DNA of 64,000 nucleotides from Umbilicaria muhlenbergii (GCA_000611775.1 KK106984.1:3759341-3823340); one strand, 5' to 3'. Shown: positions 21,501 to 33,018, numbered from the stretch's first letter. Notes: generated by a model from the letters alone, not told the origin. Program-made: numbers and translations.

Positions 21501-23658
21501 CCCGACATTCGGCCACGTTAGGATCATCGGTCGACACGCATCGAGCCTGAGGAGGCCTATGCTATGCTGGATGAATGCTAGAGTGGTGCTACTTCAGCAG
21601 CGGTCTTCCGTGCCGGACTGTGCCATGGCGCTCCAGTATTTGTTGGGTCTGCAATTTCACTAGGGGCCAGCATTTCAATATTGCTTGTTGCGGCGATAGT
21701 CGTGTTACATGAGCTCATGCGAAATTGGAGGGGCTCCTGCAGGCTTGAGCTATGTAAAGAGAGACGAGGTTACCCTCGTTACCTCGTATGATGGTACCTT
21801 GGACAAGATGCTCGCACCCCACGATCCGATCTATGCGTCCTTTTGCGACAATGTCTCCGGTTGTAGCATGAGGGCCAGAGACTCCCAAGACTCAATAATC
21901 TCGCACGTTCGATCGAATTATTTCGAGATTGCTGCGGCTCGAGCGTGGTGACCGTGAACCCTCGAAAATAGGTTTGCCGCGGCCTTATCAGGCAAAGGCA
22001 GATTGAAAGTGACAGCGCCGTGCTGACTCGTCACCGCGCCCATGCCGCCCAGGAATCGCTCGACGATTTGGTACGAGGAACAAGGGGGGCGACAGGGGGT
22101 GGAATGCGGCCCACTGGACTCGTGAGCGTGATGCCGCTTTTGCCTTGTAGCAGCCAGGCACAGGTGAATTCGCATGGAACTCGTAGCGCATTGAAATACG
22201 TTCCCCCTGGCCGGGGATGCCTTGCTGCTGCGCTCCTCGACATCTCCTCTGCCTCTGCCTCTGCCTGTCATTCGCGAAGACGGGCCTGGCCAAGGCAACG
22301 CAATTCTCTCTCCCCCAATTCCCCGGCCTGCTTATTGCGGCGAGCAGGCATGCACTGCGCTGCAGCAGACGTCGAACCACTCAGCGCTCGTCTCCAGAGC
22401 TCTTCATTTCCTACCCGTCAGCCCTCGTCGTCGTCCCCTCATCCACTCCGCCAAACCTCACGACAATCACCTGGCGCTCCTCACCCCCATCGTCGCCACC
22501 CATCACACCACTGACGAGCCTTCTCTCAACCCGCAGAACCACTCGGAGCGACAATCCTGCCGCGGTCGCAAGGGAAGAAAGGGGGACACTCTGACGCCAT
22601 AATAACTCCACCATAATCCGTTACCTCTACGTGCCGTCAACTCACAGTCGCTCATTTCGCTCGAACTCCAGGGAGGAAGCCGCATCTACACTCGTTTACA
22701 CCATTCATTTCCTTTGGTAGCATTTATCCCGTCGGCACTGGTCTTGCCTTGCAAAGTCGCACACGTGTTAAAGTACTGCGCGGGTTACGGTCGCTTGCTT
22801 TTTGATCGACATCAGAGTTGCATCCCCTTGCTTCGAGGCCCACAAACTCAACTCCAAAAGTTGTACATCACGACAACTACGCCTTCACGACATCAAAGAA
22901 CAATCAAAGGTCTCGGGTTGGAAATTGGTGGCTTCTAGACGTCCGACGGCCGCGTTCGCTTCGGAAGACATCGTGGACGTTCTTTGTTGGATTGTCGCAA
23001 TCGCCCCACGTGGAAGACAAAGGGTTTAGTCAATTCCAAAACCTTGGACAACGTGGATCCAGGCGATATAACGGTTTAGTCAACAAAGGGTCTCGTCCGA
23101 AATAATCTCAAACCGTTGCGGACATACTGCAATCTCACATTCGCTACATTAACAATACGTCCTAGCAGTGCGGCGAGTCTATTGCTACAACATTCCTGCC
23201 AATTCCAAAAGAGAGGGCAAGCTCGGAGACTAGGTGAAGGGCAAACGCATCGGTATCGCGGCTTTCTGGTCGCTTTTTCTTGTGGACCTTAGCTGTCCCT
23301 TCACACTCATTTAAAGCGTTTCTTGTTCGTTCAAACTTTAGCATACTGCGACAGTAAGGCCTCCTACCCTTCTCCAGCGTCCTGCAGTTTCAACAATCTG
23401 CTCGCTCCGAGCCCTAGGCCGTGGCTTTAACTGAATCAGATGCAAGAACTTGGGCTGACTTGTCTGTCTGCAGCTACATTCCTTACTATCTTGATTTGTC
23501 AAGTTCACTCGTTTACACAATACCCTGACAGTACGTACGCTCGAATCTTAGATGTGGGAAGGTCTAACGTGTCTAGATAATCATATAAATCGAATAACCG
23601 ATCCTCGAACTACTGTACAGACCGAGCTAGTAGCCCTGGAGTAACAACAGCAGCAATA
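18530..23658. other. Gene-free 5.1-kb region upstream of MSB2
   Basis: The longest empty stretch here. It begins with G-runs (18534-18630), has C- and G-run blocks at 19400-19960, a 12-bp perfect inverted repeat (20620-20657), and CT-rich stretches such as the CTCTGC repeats near 22240-22265. Frames of up to about 190 codons exist but show compositional bias, overlap each other and contain no recognised domain. It should include the MSB2 promoter and perhaps a long spliced leader; the final 60 bp before the start is A/C-rich. Confidence 0.55.
20620..20657. repeat. Perfect 12-bp inverted repeat (hairpin)
   Basis: Arms CCAAAGGCCAGA (20620-20631) and TCTGGCCTTTGG (20646-20657) are exact reverse complements around a 14-nt loop; one more outer T-A pair extends the stem to 13. 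It is followed by a short GGAGGCCCTCC palindrome. Role unknown. Confidence 0.9.
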
Positions 23659-26600
23659 ATGGTCCGAAGATACTCAATCGGCTTCACGGCCGCTCTGGCG
23701 GCCTTGTCAGGTTTCGCTCCTGCAGTGTGCTTTGCAGACGCAGCACCAGCACCAGCCCAGACGGCTATGGAAACCCCAAAGTATTACCTCCCACGGCATG
23801 TCAAACGCCAATTTACCAATACCACTCACCCCGCCATAACCTCGACGACGAGTCAGCAACCAGTAATACCGTCCACCGAATCGAGCATAGAGTCCTCATC
23901 CTCATCCTCCTCGTCATCTCCATCTTCATCATCCTCGGATGACTCGACAACGTCATCAGGTTCATCAACAACTCTAACTAGCAGAGACATACAGTCTTCA
24001 TTAGAAGCTCTGTTCAGCAGCCTGATGAGCTCTTCAAGTGGGGACTCGACATCGACCACTGAATCGACCACGTCACCGCTCGCTAGGGAAGGGGCAAGTT
24101 CAGTCGACTCGGCTTTCGTGTCATCAGCGGACGCTACGACCACGCCGATAACTTCCTCGAGTAGCTCGCCAATTACTTCCTCAAGCAGCTCGTCAAGCAC
24201 GACGTTGAGCACCTCAACAACTACCGATGACACGACAGCAAGCACGGTGACTTCCTCGACGTCCATTTCGAATGATACTTCGAGTAGCACATCTAGCAAC
24301 CCTGGAATCGGTTCGTCAAGTTCTACTTCGAGTGATACGACAAGTGGCACATCAAGTTCTTCAAGTCCGTTAGACTCGTCAACGAGTCAAGGATCGAGTG
24401 ACACAACCTCTACCCTAAATTCTTCTACGAGCTCGCAAACATCTTCCTCTATCTCGACTCCACCCTCTGTTTCCAGTGCAGTCTCATCATCTGCCTCTGT
24501 ATCAGTACTGGCAGACTCGGTTGTACCTGTTTCGATTACCTCTACAACTGGGGATAATACTTCCAGTCAATCTACAACGAGCGATTTTTCCCCAAGCCCG
24601 CCATCATCGAGCGCAGCACAGTCAAGCACGTCTCAATCCAGCAATTCAGAAAACACTGTGACGGGTGGCCCTCAAAGCAGTGCAGCGCCATCTACTAAAC
24701 CTTCTTTGTTGACGCAGCCAAGATCCGAGCCAATATCTTCGTCTGACAGCTCCCAAAGTAATGATTCAGCGACTACAACTACCTCGACAACCACTGACGC
24801 CGAAACCTCCTCTTTGACAGTTTCGTCGAGTGCGTCCGCTCCGAGTTCATCATCGACTGTTGTGTTTGGTTCCACTGGTGGTGTCCCGCAGATTATTGTA
24901 TTGGCGAGCTCTTCTGGATCGTCTGATACTTCAAGTCCTTCATCAACGCCTTCAAGTGCTGCTTCGAGCGCTCCTTCAGTAGGGTCTTCTGGTGGGCTTC
25001 CTGCAATCGTGGTTCCAGCAACTAGTTCCACCCCTGTTGTGTCTATACTCTCACCATCGACGACGGACACATCTGGCTCGCTGAGTGCTACTTCAAGTGC
25101 TGCTTCGAGTGCTCCTTCAGGAGGGTCATCTGGTGGGCTTCCTGCAATCGTGGTTCCAGCAACTAGTTCCACTCCTTCTGTGTCTATACTCTCACCATCA
25201 ACGACGGACACATCTGGCTCGCTGAGTGCTGCTTCAAGTGCTGCTTCGAGTGCTCCTTCCGGTGGGTCTGTTGATGGGCTTCCTGTAGTTGTGGTACCGG
25301 CAACTTCAACTGGTGCTTCAAATACTCCTTCGAGTGCTCCTTCCGGTGGGTCTGTTGATGGGCTTCCTGCAGTTGTGGTACCGGCAACTTCAAGTGCTCC
25401 TTCAAGTGCTCCTTCGAGTGCTCCCTCGGGAGGGTCTGTTGATGGGCTTCCTGCAATTGTGATACCGGCAACTGTTTCCACCCCTGTAGGGTCTACGCTC
25501 TCCCCATTGACCACGGAAACATCTGGCTCGACGGGTGCTTCAGATGCATCGGGTTCCAGTACAGTTTTTGGTCCCTTTGGAACCGTCCCTGCCGCCAGCT
25601 CAAGCTCTCCGAGCAGCACAAGTCCTTCCGCTGCAACGATCACAGGAGATCAGCCGGTGGGATCACTTCTATCATCGCCATTGGCTGCCCTCAGTACCAC
25701 TCTATTTGGTCCTTCAGGCACCGTACCAACCGTGGTACCCCTCCCGATTAGTACGGATGTCTTCGGCTCGAGTTCGACAATATCTATACCTGCAGCAGCA
25801 GCTAATGCTGAATCCTCTGCGGCTGGATCTACTTCAACGATATCCGATGTTGTTTCAGTGGTGCCCGTACCTCTTGGTTCGGTAGTGTCAGGCGTGAGTT
25901 CCAACATTGGTGCAGCAACCTCTATAGCACCAACATCTACACCACCGTTTGTTGCTCCAGTGTCATCCGGTACAGCTGTCTCCGTCAACAGTGTGCTGGG
26001 GGTTTCGATCTCGAGCTTCCCAACAGGAACCGGCAGCTCGCCAACCGATACAGTGCCCAGCTCCAGTGCTTCTACGGAGACAAGCGTTGTTCCACTTCCA
26101 ATTCCCATTCCAGCCGGGCTCTCGACTGTCTCGCTGGGCACCCCAGCTACTCCTGTTACGAGTGGCGGAGTGGTACCGCCTACTGTGTCCTCAAATGTTC
26201 TGCTACCAACCACTTCGGAACTTTCTAGTGCTGCAACGAGCGTGCTCTCAGGCATTCTCCCCTCATCGGGAGCGAGCGGACCTGCACCTACCACAGTCAC
26301 CGTGTCCCCAGTACCGGTGTCTACCGGCCAATCACTAGTAGTATCTACAGACTCATCAATCTCGTCCGATCTATCGGGTGCTGTAACGAGTGTTACTTCA
26401 GACATCTTTGTAGTACCAGGCATCAGTGTTACTATGTCCGCTACAGCAACTGCTGCTTCATCGGACGGTGTAACACCTCTGCCTGTATCCACTGCTACAT
26501 CGGTATCAAGCCTACTTCCGGTTTCTGGCTTAACCAATACTGCTCAAACAACCGCCACGCCTGTTTCTTCTGAGGGTGTCGTACCGCTACCAATATCGTC

Positions 26601-28473
26601 AAGTGAGATTTCAAGCTTGGTTTCAGTTGCAAACTCGGTCATAACCAGTTTGGCAAACAGCGTAGCGTCTGATTTGACATCAGCATCGGCATCACCGAGT
26701 TCGACTGAGACTACCATCAGCAGAAATCCGCCTATCATCGTTGGCGTCTCGATCACTACGACGCCTAGTGGCGTGTTATCGTCTTCTACTAATGTGGCCA
26801 GTGGGTCGATCACTACATCTGATGTAAGCGGACCCACTTCGACAACGGGAGTCCCATCTGGCGTGTCACTGTCTGGCACGGCATCACCTTCAGGCGTATC
26901 GGCTTCCGGATCAGTCTCAACCACTAACACGGGTGTCTCTGGATCATCTACAGAAACAGGAAGTGGATCCGCTGCTATCACCACGGGATCAACAACTGGC
27001 TCTACAACTGGCTCAGCTGTAACAGCTACGACTACTTCTGATAGTAACAAGGTGATTTTTGTCTCGACCTCCGGATCTGGGGCCTCGACATCTGTGTCTG
27101 GTGTCTCGACTTCCATTTCTGGGGTCTCGACCTCCGTGCCTGGCGTCTCGACTTCCATCTCTGGGGTCTCGACCTCAGTGCCTGGCGTCTCGACTTCCAT
27201 TCCTGGGGTCTCGACCTCCGTGACTGGCGTCTCGACATCCATTTCTGGATCCACTGGAAGTGTAGGATTAGGAACATCGATAACATATGCTTCAAGCTCA
27301 AACACTGAGACTGTGTCTGGCCCTAGTTCAAGCAATGTGGTCGCAACGCCTGTCACAAACGGCGTCGTCGCTACACCAACTACAAGCGGAACGGCGACAT
27401 CCACACCTTTGTCTAGTTCTGCAGCTCCCGCTGTTGTCCCAGCAATTACCGAAAGTTCTTCGGCAGCACCGACATCCATCAAACCGACAGGCACCGACAG
27501 CAACACCGCCCAGCCCGTTCCCTCAAGTATCGTGATGCAAACCCCCATATCCACCGAAGCTGTACAACCTTCACCCGTTTCTACAGGAATTCCCCCCAGT
27601 TTACCTCGCATAATCGATCCAGCCGGCGGCCCTAAAGACGCGCCCCCGAATACCACTCTCATCCAAGTTGGATTCCTTCAGCCTCTTAACTACGCCTTCG
27701 TCGCTGCCAATTTGGTGTCCGCCTCTCAAATCTTCAACTTTCTTCCCCAAGGTATGGCGTACGGTCTTGGGATTCCACCGGGGCAAGTCGTTATGCAGAC
27801 ACTCCAGCCGTACGATACGTCCGCAAGTCTAGGCTACATCACGACCCTTGCCATGGCCTACATTCCGTCCGACATGGTCGACAACCTAAGTCTCGACCTG
27901 CACACTCCTCCCTCCAAACTGTACAACAACCCCGATGGCAGCACCAACACCATCATGTCCATGATCAACCCCTCAGTCCCAATCATGGCCGGCTCGGCGT
28001 TCGGTGGCGCCTCGGGCACAAACGCAGGCAATGCCGCAGCCGCCTCCTCCTCGGCCGCCGTCGTTCAAGCCGGCTCGCCCCTTGGCGCCGGCGCAGGCAA
28101 TTCCTCCCCGGTAAAAGGCACCTCCGTCGGCATCGGCGTCGGCGTCGTCGCGGGCGCAGCCGCCTACGGCGCCGCCATGTTCTTTGTGGCCCGACGATAC
28201 CGCAAGCGACGGTCCAGCCACCAGCGCTCTCCCTCTGTGAGGGACTCGCCGAGTATGCACAGCCACCACAACATGATGGCCGGACCTGGCGTGGCGCTGA
28301 TGTCGGGCGGAAGAGGGGATGGTGTCAGGAGCACGAGCCCGCATAATCATGGGTTTGGCTACGGAGGCACGTACCATGATGGCGGGCAGAGGCATAGTGG
28401 TGGCAGTGGGAGTACGAGTCGGAGGGAGATTAGCGCGCCGGTTATGGCGGAGAATTCGTTGGGGTGGAATTGA
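23659..28473 (+). CDS. MSB2: Msb2-type signalling mucin
   Basis: Transmembrane mucin sensor acting upstream of Cdc42 and the Fus3/Kss1-type MAPK; in plant pathogens it senses surfaces. Single open frame, 1604 aa. A signal peptide (IGFTAALAALSGFAPAVCFA) is followed by RHVKRQF, a possible Kex2 site near residue 50. About 1250 residues of Ser/Thr/Pro-rich mucin follow, with two internal repeat arrays. The conserved extracellular domain (about 1325-1445) carries NTTLIQVGFLQPLNYAFV, FNFLPQGMAYGLGIPPGQVV, LQPYDTSASLGYITTLAMAY and LDLHTPPSKLYNNPDGSTNT, as in known fungal Msb2 proteins. Then a membrane segment (about 1487-1510, GIGVGVVAGAAAYGAAMFFV), a basic stop-transfer RRYRKRRSS and a short Gly/Ser-rich tail of about 90 residues. 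Long minus-strand frames over it reflect Ser/Thr codon bias. Confidence 0.95.
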   Translation: MVRRYSIGFTAALAALSGFAPAVCFADAAPAPAQTAMETPKYYLPRHVKRQFTNTTHPAITSTTSQQPVIPSTESSIESSSSSSSSSPSSSSSDDSTTSSGSSTTLTSRDIQSSLEALFSSLMSSSSGDSTSTTESTTSPLAREGASSVDSAFVSSADATTTPITSSSSSPITSSSSSSSTTLSTSTTTDDTTASTVTSSTSISNDTSSSTSSNPGIGSSSSTSSDTTSGTSSSSSPLDSSTSQGSSDTTSTLNSSTSSQTSSSISTPPSVSSAVSSSASVSVLADSVVPVSITSTTGDNTSSQSTTSDFSPSPPSSSAAQSSTSQSSNSENTVTGGPQSSAAPSTKPSLLTQPRSEPISSSDSSQSNDSATTTTSTTTDAETSSLTVSSSASAPSSSSTVVFGSTGGVPQIIVLASSSGSSDTSSPSSTPSSAASSAPSVGSSGGLPAIVVPATSSTPVVSILSPSTTDTSGSLSATSSAASSAPSGGSSGGLPAIVVPATSSTPSVSILSPSTTDTSGSLSAASSAASSAPSGGSVDGLPVVVVPATSTGASNTPSSAPSGGSVDGLPAVVVPATSSAPSSAPSSAPSGGSVDGLPAIVIPATVSTPVGSTLSPLTTETSGSTGASDASGSSTVFGPFGTVPAASSSSPSSTSPSAATITGDQPVGSLLSSPLAALSTTLFGPSGTVPTVVPLPISTDVFGSSSTISIPAAAANAESSAAGSTSTISDVVSVVPVPLGSVVSGVSSNIGAATSIAPTSTPPFVAPVSSGTAVSVNSVLGVSISSFPTGTGSSPTDTVPSSSASTETSVVPLPIPIPAGLSTVSLGTPATPVTSGGVVPPTVSSNVLLPTTSELSSAATSVLSGILPSSGASGPAPTTVTVSPVPVSTGQSLVVSTDSSISSDLSGAVTSVTSDIFVVPGISVTMSATATAASSDGVTPLPVSTATSVSSLLPVSGLTNTAQTTATPVSSEGVVPLPISSSEISSLVSVANSVITSLANSVASDLTSASASPSSTETTISRNPPIIVGVSITTTPSGVLSSSTNVASGSITTSDVSGPTSTTGVPSGVSLSGTASPSGVSASGSVSTTNTGVSGSSTETGSGSAAITTGSTTGSTTGSAVTATTTSDSNKVIFVSTSGSGASTSVSGVSTSISGVSTSVPGVSTSISGVSTSVPGVSTSIPGVSTSVTGVSTSISGSTGSVGLGTSITYASSSNTETVSGPSSSNVVATPVTNGVVATPTTSGTATSTPLSSSAAPAVVPAITESSSAAPTSIKPTGTDSNTAQPVPSSIVMQTPISTEAVQPSPVSTGIPPSLPRIIDPAGGPKDAPPNTTLIQVGFLQPLNYAFVAANLVSASQIFNFLPQGMAYGLGIPPGQVVMQTLQPYDTSASLGYITTLAMAYIPSDMVDNLSLDLHTPPSKLYNNPDGSTNTIMSMINPSVPIMAGSAFGGASGTNAGNAAAASSSAAVVQAGSPLGAGAGNSSPVKGTSVGIGVGVVAGAAAYGAAMFFVARRYRKRRSSHQRSPSVRDSPSMHSHHNMMAGPGVALMSGGRGDGVRSTSPHNHGFGYGGTYHDGGQRHSGGSGSTSRREISAPVMAENSLGWN
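24960..25510 (+). repeat. Imperfect tandem repeat inside MSB2 mucin domain
   Basis: About five degenerate units of roughly 85-130 bp, each encoding SAPSGGS, a linker, then GLPAIVVPATS and, in longer units, a VSILSPSTTDTSGSLSA-like tail. Units differ in length by loss of the tail. This gives the mucin variable length. Confidence 0.85.
27061..27249 (+). repeat. Nine 21-bp repeats in MSB2
   Basis: Nine in-frame units of 21 bp encode seven-residue blocks of the form (V/A)STSxxG, for example VSTSISG, VSTSVPG and VSTSIPG, in near-alternating I and V versions. Clean period and low divergence suggest recent expansion. Confidence 0.93.
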
Positions 28474-30427
28474 GGGCGTGGCGAAGGAGAAGTTGTCGGG
28501 ATAGAAACGGGTTGTATCATACGCGACTGGCTTCCTCGGGATGAGAGGAGCTGGATCTGGGCATTTGCAGCGACGGGGATTTTACGTTCGATTGGCATTG
28601 CGGATGGAAGAATGCATATGAAGCGAGGGCGAGGGCGTTGGGGTAATGTCTGTTGTTGTGGCAAAAGCTGAGAGCGAGATTGTGTGTGTGGGTGGGGTGG
28701 TTGGCAGTCGATTTCCGTTGTTTGTTCATCAAAAGGATCTATGGATACCCCCGGAAAGATTCAAGCGAGTTCTTTTTCTCTCTTCTAGATCTTTTCTTTT
28801 CTTTTCTCTTTCTTACATTACAACCTTCTTGTCCTGTATTCAAGAATTTCACGAGAGCTTCATGGCGAGCTAGATAAATAGCTTAGCTGGGTTGGGTTCG
28901 GGAATACCGAAACACCCGTGGCTCTTTGAAGAGATTGATAAATCCATCTTTTGTATATCTGTTCAAACGGCATTTGATATCTGGTTCTCTCGCTCGTGAC
29001 GGTCTGTGGTAAACCCACTCCTTGGCTCAGCCTTGACTCAACCCTCCCGCCTACGACAAAGCACCATCCACATGCATACATGAATATGACCCAAGTTGCC
29101 TTCCCCCATCCCTCCCCTTCTCTTCCCCCTTCACACCTCCCGCATTCCCCTCGCCCACTCAATCACAGCATCACCAACCTCCGGGGTTTCAGGTCCCCAC
29201 TTGCGGAACCCGCCGACGCGGTATGGGACGATGGACTCGTCCGGATCATGGACAAAGCAACGGAGAGCGGAAAGCGAATGCGCCTGATCCATACACACAA
29301 AACGACCTCCACGAAACAGGCTGAACGAACGAAACGAATGAACATGCCTCGATGCATGGCACGCAGGCCGCGTAGACAATCGAAAGTTCTCATATGTGAA
29401 ACAGAGGAATACCGAATCCGAACCCCCAATCCTCGATATGAATGAATGAATCAGTCAATCAATCAATCAATGCCCGCATCCGCCGGCCGCGTGTCCAAGT
29501 ACGAACAATGAATGAATGCACGGCAAAGACAGGCGGAGAAAACACCGCATCTGGCAAATATTTCCACGACTCCCTCACTCGTAGTAAATAAATCTCGCGT
29601 TCGACATCTACATCTATCTCGTGCAGGAAGGATACAGATATAGTCAGGTGTCCATCTATCCCACTCCAACCCTTCCCCTCCACATTTTCCAACCCGATTC
29701 CCAACCCTCTTCCCAAACCCACTCTCCCCAGCCCTCCCAGCGCCAGCACCTTCTCCCCCGTCCTTCCTCCACACCTGTTCTTCCCCACCACCGTCCGTCG
29801 AGTGCAGACTCTACTCCGGAAAAAAGAAAAGAAAAAGGGCTGACCGGCCCACCCCTGCGGTGATGCTCCATGCATGATCTAGAAAAAGAACACGAACGGG
29901 GATATCCCCGCCATGGCGTGTGCCGATCTACGGTACCGCGACGTGACAGCGGTGATCTGCGCTCCTTGCCTACCTTAGTGGCGAGCACGCAGATCGGAGA
30001 ATGGGTCATGTGAGGGGGGATCCTCGCCTACGACTGTCAGAATCTCGGGATGAAAGGCCGACGCCCCTGGTCTCATGTACGATTTCTCGACCTTGATTGC
30101 TGCACTATCTCCTGTGACGTAATTTCCTTCGTTCTATCGTATGCAAAAGAACAAAGGAGCAATTTCTGTGCTTCAACGCGCAGGTTCGGTTCAATGCGAA
30201 AAAGTCGGATTGCCACAAATGAAAGCAGAAGGAGACTCGTGAGAAACGTGGACGAATCAAGACATGGTGCGAGCCGAGGAAGTTGTTTGCGATAGCGTGC
30301 CGTCATCAGCCCAGCAAGGCGCAAGGATCAAGAAGCTTCTAGAGCAGAGAAAAAGATCACCAATCACTGTAGCCCTCGCAACGGACGTCACATTTCCGAA
30401 TACCGATTGGGCATAGACGGTGTATGC
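28474..30427. other. Intergenic, 1.95 kb
   Basis: Between the convergent ends of MSB2 and FKBP12. Contains a pyrimidine-rich run near 28770-28810 (TTTTCTTTTCTTTTCTC), an AATGAATGAATC/AATCAATC short repeat near 29440-29470, and no convincing gene. Confidence 0.6.
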
Positions 30428-31350
30428 TCAGGCCTTCTTGTTGTTGATGCCCTTGAGCTCGACTTCACTAGATGGTGATAATTCACATGTTAGCACGGAA
30501 GCGCGGAGAAGACATCCGAAGAGGAGACCAAGAGCACGAGCGTTGCCATTGCGATTGGGTCGACGGCCAAACAGTCCGGTATTGACAGTACAGAAGATCA
30601 AGGGCAAGCTGGTCATTGACACTTGGACAGCAAAAAGTGGAATGTAACTTACAAAACGAGAGTAGAATTTGGCGGGATGAGACCTGGGAAGCCGCTGTTG
30701 GTCAAGAGGTATTGCGGTCAGTCAAACGATCTGACGTGTTCGGTATATGGGTCCGAAGCAAGGAGACCCAATGCATCGCCCGGACTGGTAGAGTGATGGG
30801 GGCTTACCGGTCACCGTAAGCATAGTCACTGCGTTGATAAACCGTCAGCAAAGTCTGGCAAGAAGGATATCTCAGCTCCCACGAGTCCCAGTGGTCATGA
30901 GCGGGAGCTCTTGGCGCATAGTAAAGCCACAAGAGTGCTATCTTACCCTGAGATGGTCAAAATGCTCCTTTCACCCAACGTCATCTGTGTCACGCCCTCG
31001 TCCCAGCCTAAAGAGTGGTGTCAGCCCTCAGCACGGATGTCGATGCCCTTGTCTTGTGCGCGGAGTGTTGCTCGCCTACCTCTGATGACCTTCCCGACGC
31101 CAATTTTCGTCTGGAAGTCTCCACGGCCCTTGGATGAGTCGAACCTGGGGTGATGGGAGAAGTTTCAGCACATCACGAGGCCACAGGTACAATACTGGTG
31201 GCTGCAAAGTACTCACTGTTTGCCCCTGTGGTCGTTGCTTGCCTGGGCCTCATCGTAGAGGTTGCCGGTATACTCGATGGTGACCTCGTCGCCCTTCTTC
31301 GGCTTGTCCGTGCCGTTGCCCTCCTTCAATACCTTGCGTGTGACACCCAT
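30428..31350 (-). CDS. FPR1: FKBP12-type peptidyl-prolyl isomerase
   Basis: Cytosolic prolyl isomerase and the FK506/rapamycin receptor; with these ligands it inhibits calcineurin or TOR. Six exons: 31217-31350, 31080-31144, 30947-31007, 30808-30828, 30653-30694, 30428-30467; introns of 72, 72, 118, 113 and 185 nt; 363 nt, 120 aa. The protein starts MGVTRKVLKEGNGTDKPKKG and keeps the binding-pocket residues: FDSS, VIRGWDEG, the Tyr of DYAYGDRGFPGLIPPNS and VFEVEL. Exon 4 is only 21 nt and encodes DYAYGDR, phase-shifted at both ends. The loop after LYDEAQ has a few extra residues (ASNDHRGKQ). Introns make up 60 percent of the gene span. All joins give correct phase, so confidence is high despite no long open frame. 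Confidence 0.95.
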
Positions 31351-33018
31351 GGCGGATTGGTAATGTGGGAGGTGTAGATGGCTAGATGGAGAATCTGCGT
31401 TGAGGGGAGAGATCTGTAATTGAACTCTTGTGTTTGCTGTTCAGTCCGAAGAGGCCAAGAGCAAGGAGGATGCGTCTTGGGCTTTTGAGCTTGCCAAAGG
31501 CGGTAAGGTAGCGGAGAGTAAATAGTGGAGCTGAGCAAATGAGGCAAGTACCGAGGGAAGGTGGGAGAGCGACAGTTCAGAAGGTAAAGAACGAAGAAGG
31601 AAAAGTGAGGATGGAATAGTACGTTAAAGTACTTTCAAGGTCAAGCTATACTTTCTCCCATGCATGTATGGAGTGAGTACATGACTGCTAGCCCCACGAG
31701 CTGCACCTCTTGGCATGGAGACTGGAAGGGGAAGAGGGAGCCCGTTTTCGCGCCAGTCAAGAGCGTCCACATCGACTCCTTCGGGCGAATGAAGCCTGCT
31801 GGTCGGGAGGTCTGACACACGCCATGCCAGCTTTGCTCGAGGGGCAGTCCGCAGACCTCGCCGGCCGTTGGGCTGTGAGCCTGCACCGCGAGATGGACGA
31901 AAAGCGTGCCCCGCCATGCCACTTCGCTCGGTGCTAGAGAAGCGAGGCGTCGGAACATGTGCCTGGGCGGTGGCCACTTACAGGGGCCCGCCAGGGAAGG
32001 TCCAGGCAGGGCTCCAGTGCACCGGCAGTAGCCCGGCAGCCCATCCAGCGGTAGGGAGCGTGATGGCTGTGGTGGCAAGGCGCGATAGATTCGATCCGTG
32101 CTTTATTCGCTGAGGGCCATCGGCGGTGGCGTGATGGCGGACGAACGAGGCCAGGGCTGTTCGGGACTCAGCCCTTGCCTGCATCCCCAGCCAAGTCTCG
32201 ACCTGGCACCATTCCACCAAGCTGCTCACGAGCCTTGAATGCCCGTCGCTCTAGACCCCTGGCAGTGCGTCGACGACAGCGCCGGTAGAGCTGGCGATTC
32301 GGAACCCTGACCATGGCCGGCCACAGATCGGGCATGCGGAGTGGAGTGGAGGAACATGGGAGGTCCATGGCGAAAGCAATCTCTGTACAACTGCAGTATA
32401 GGGAAGATCTTGATTTTGTACGACGGACGAAGCAACATGTCGTGCAGATTCAAAGGGTCCACTTGCCCCTGGCCGTGCCGTTTCACCTTCCAAAAGGATC
32501 GGCGGGCATGCACAGTGCAGCCGCTTGGGGGAGCACTCGTTGATGACAACGGCCAGTCTGCCGATCATGTCTTATCGACTTCGCCCACCGTCGTCTAATC
32601 TTTACCAGTGGTGTCCGACAGACCAGATTTCAGTATCAGTCCATGTGGCCACATCCTTCACAAGGTACTCGGGATATCCTGCCTTGGAGAACTACGGCGC
32701 ATGGCCCGTAGGGGGCCCGTAGGGGTGATCAGGTAATCTACTGGCATCACGGTGCAAGGTTAGGGTCATGTCCTGCCGACTATCCAAATCTGCCGAGGAT
32801 GTGCCGTACTCATGACCTGGTCAACGGCGTGGCAAGAACGAATAAGCTACACGAGATCTGCGTGGAGATCCTAGGTCCCTTCTCTACCCCCAACTACCAC
32901 CCTTCGAATCAGAGAATCGGAACGTATAGCCTCAGAGGGGCTGTCCAATAACAATGGGCACCGCCACCAGGCCCTCGAAGGTGGCCTGAAACGCCGTAGA
33001 CTGCCTGCCCCGGACCCT
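31351..33018. other. Intergenic, 1.7 kb
   Basis: FKBP12 promoter and DNA up to the 3' end of HIS2. Overlapping frames of 60-145 codons occur on both strands at 31600-32700 because stop codons are scarce in this GC-rich block; none matches a family I know. An ATGGCCCGTAGGGGGCCCGTAGGGG direct duplication of GGCCCGTAGGG lies near 32700-32725. Confidence 0.5.

Noticed and set aside
24672-27662. Three long minus-strand frames (323, 295 and 372 codons) opposite MSB2
   Set aside because: Shadow frames: Ser/Thr codons TCN/ACN on one strand rarely give stops on the other. They are acidic low-complexity strings.
31641-32078. Minus-strand frame of 145 codons
   Set aside because: GC-rich, overlaps equally long frames on the other strand, no family resemblance.
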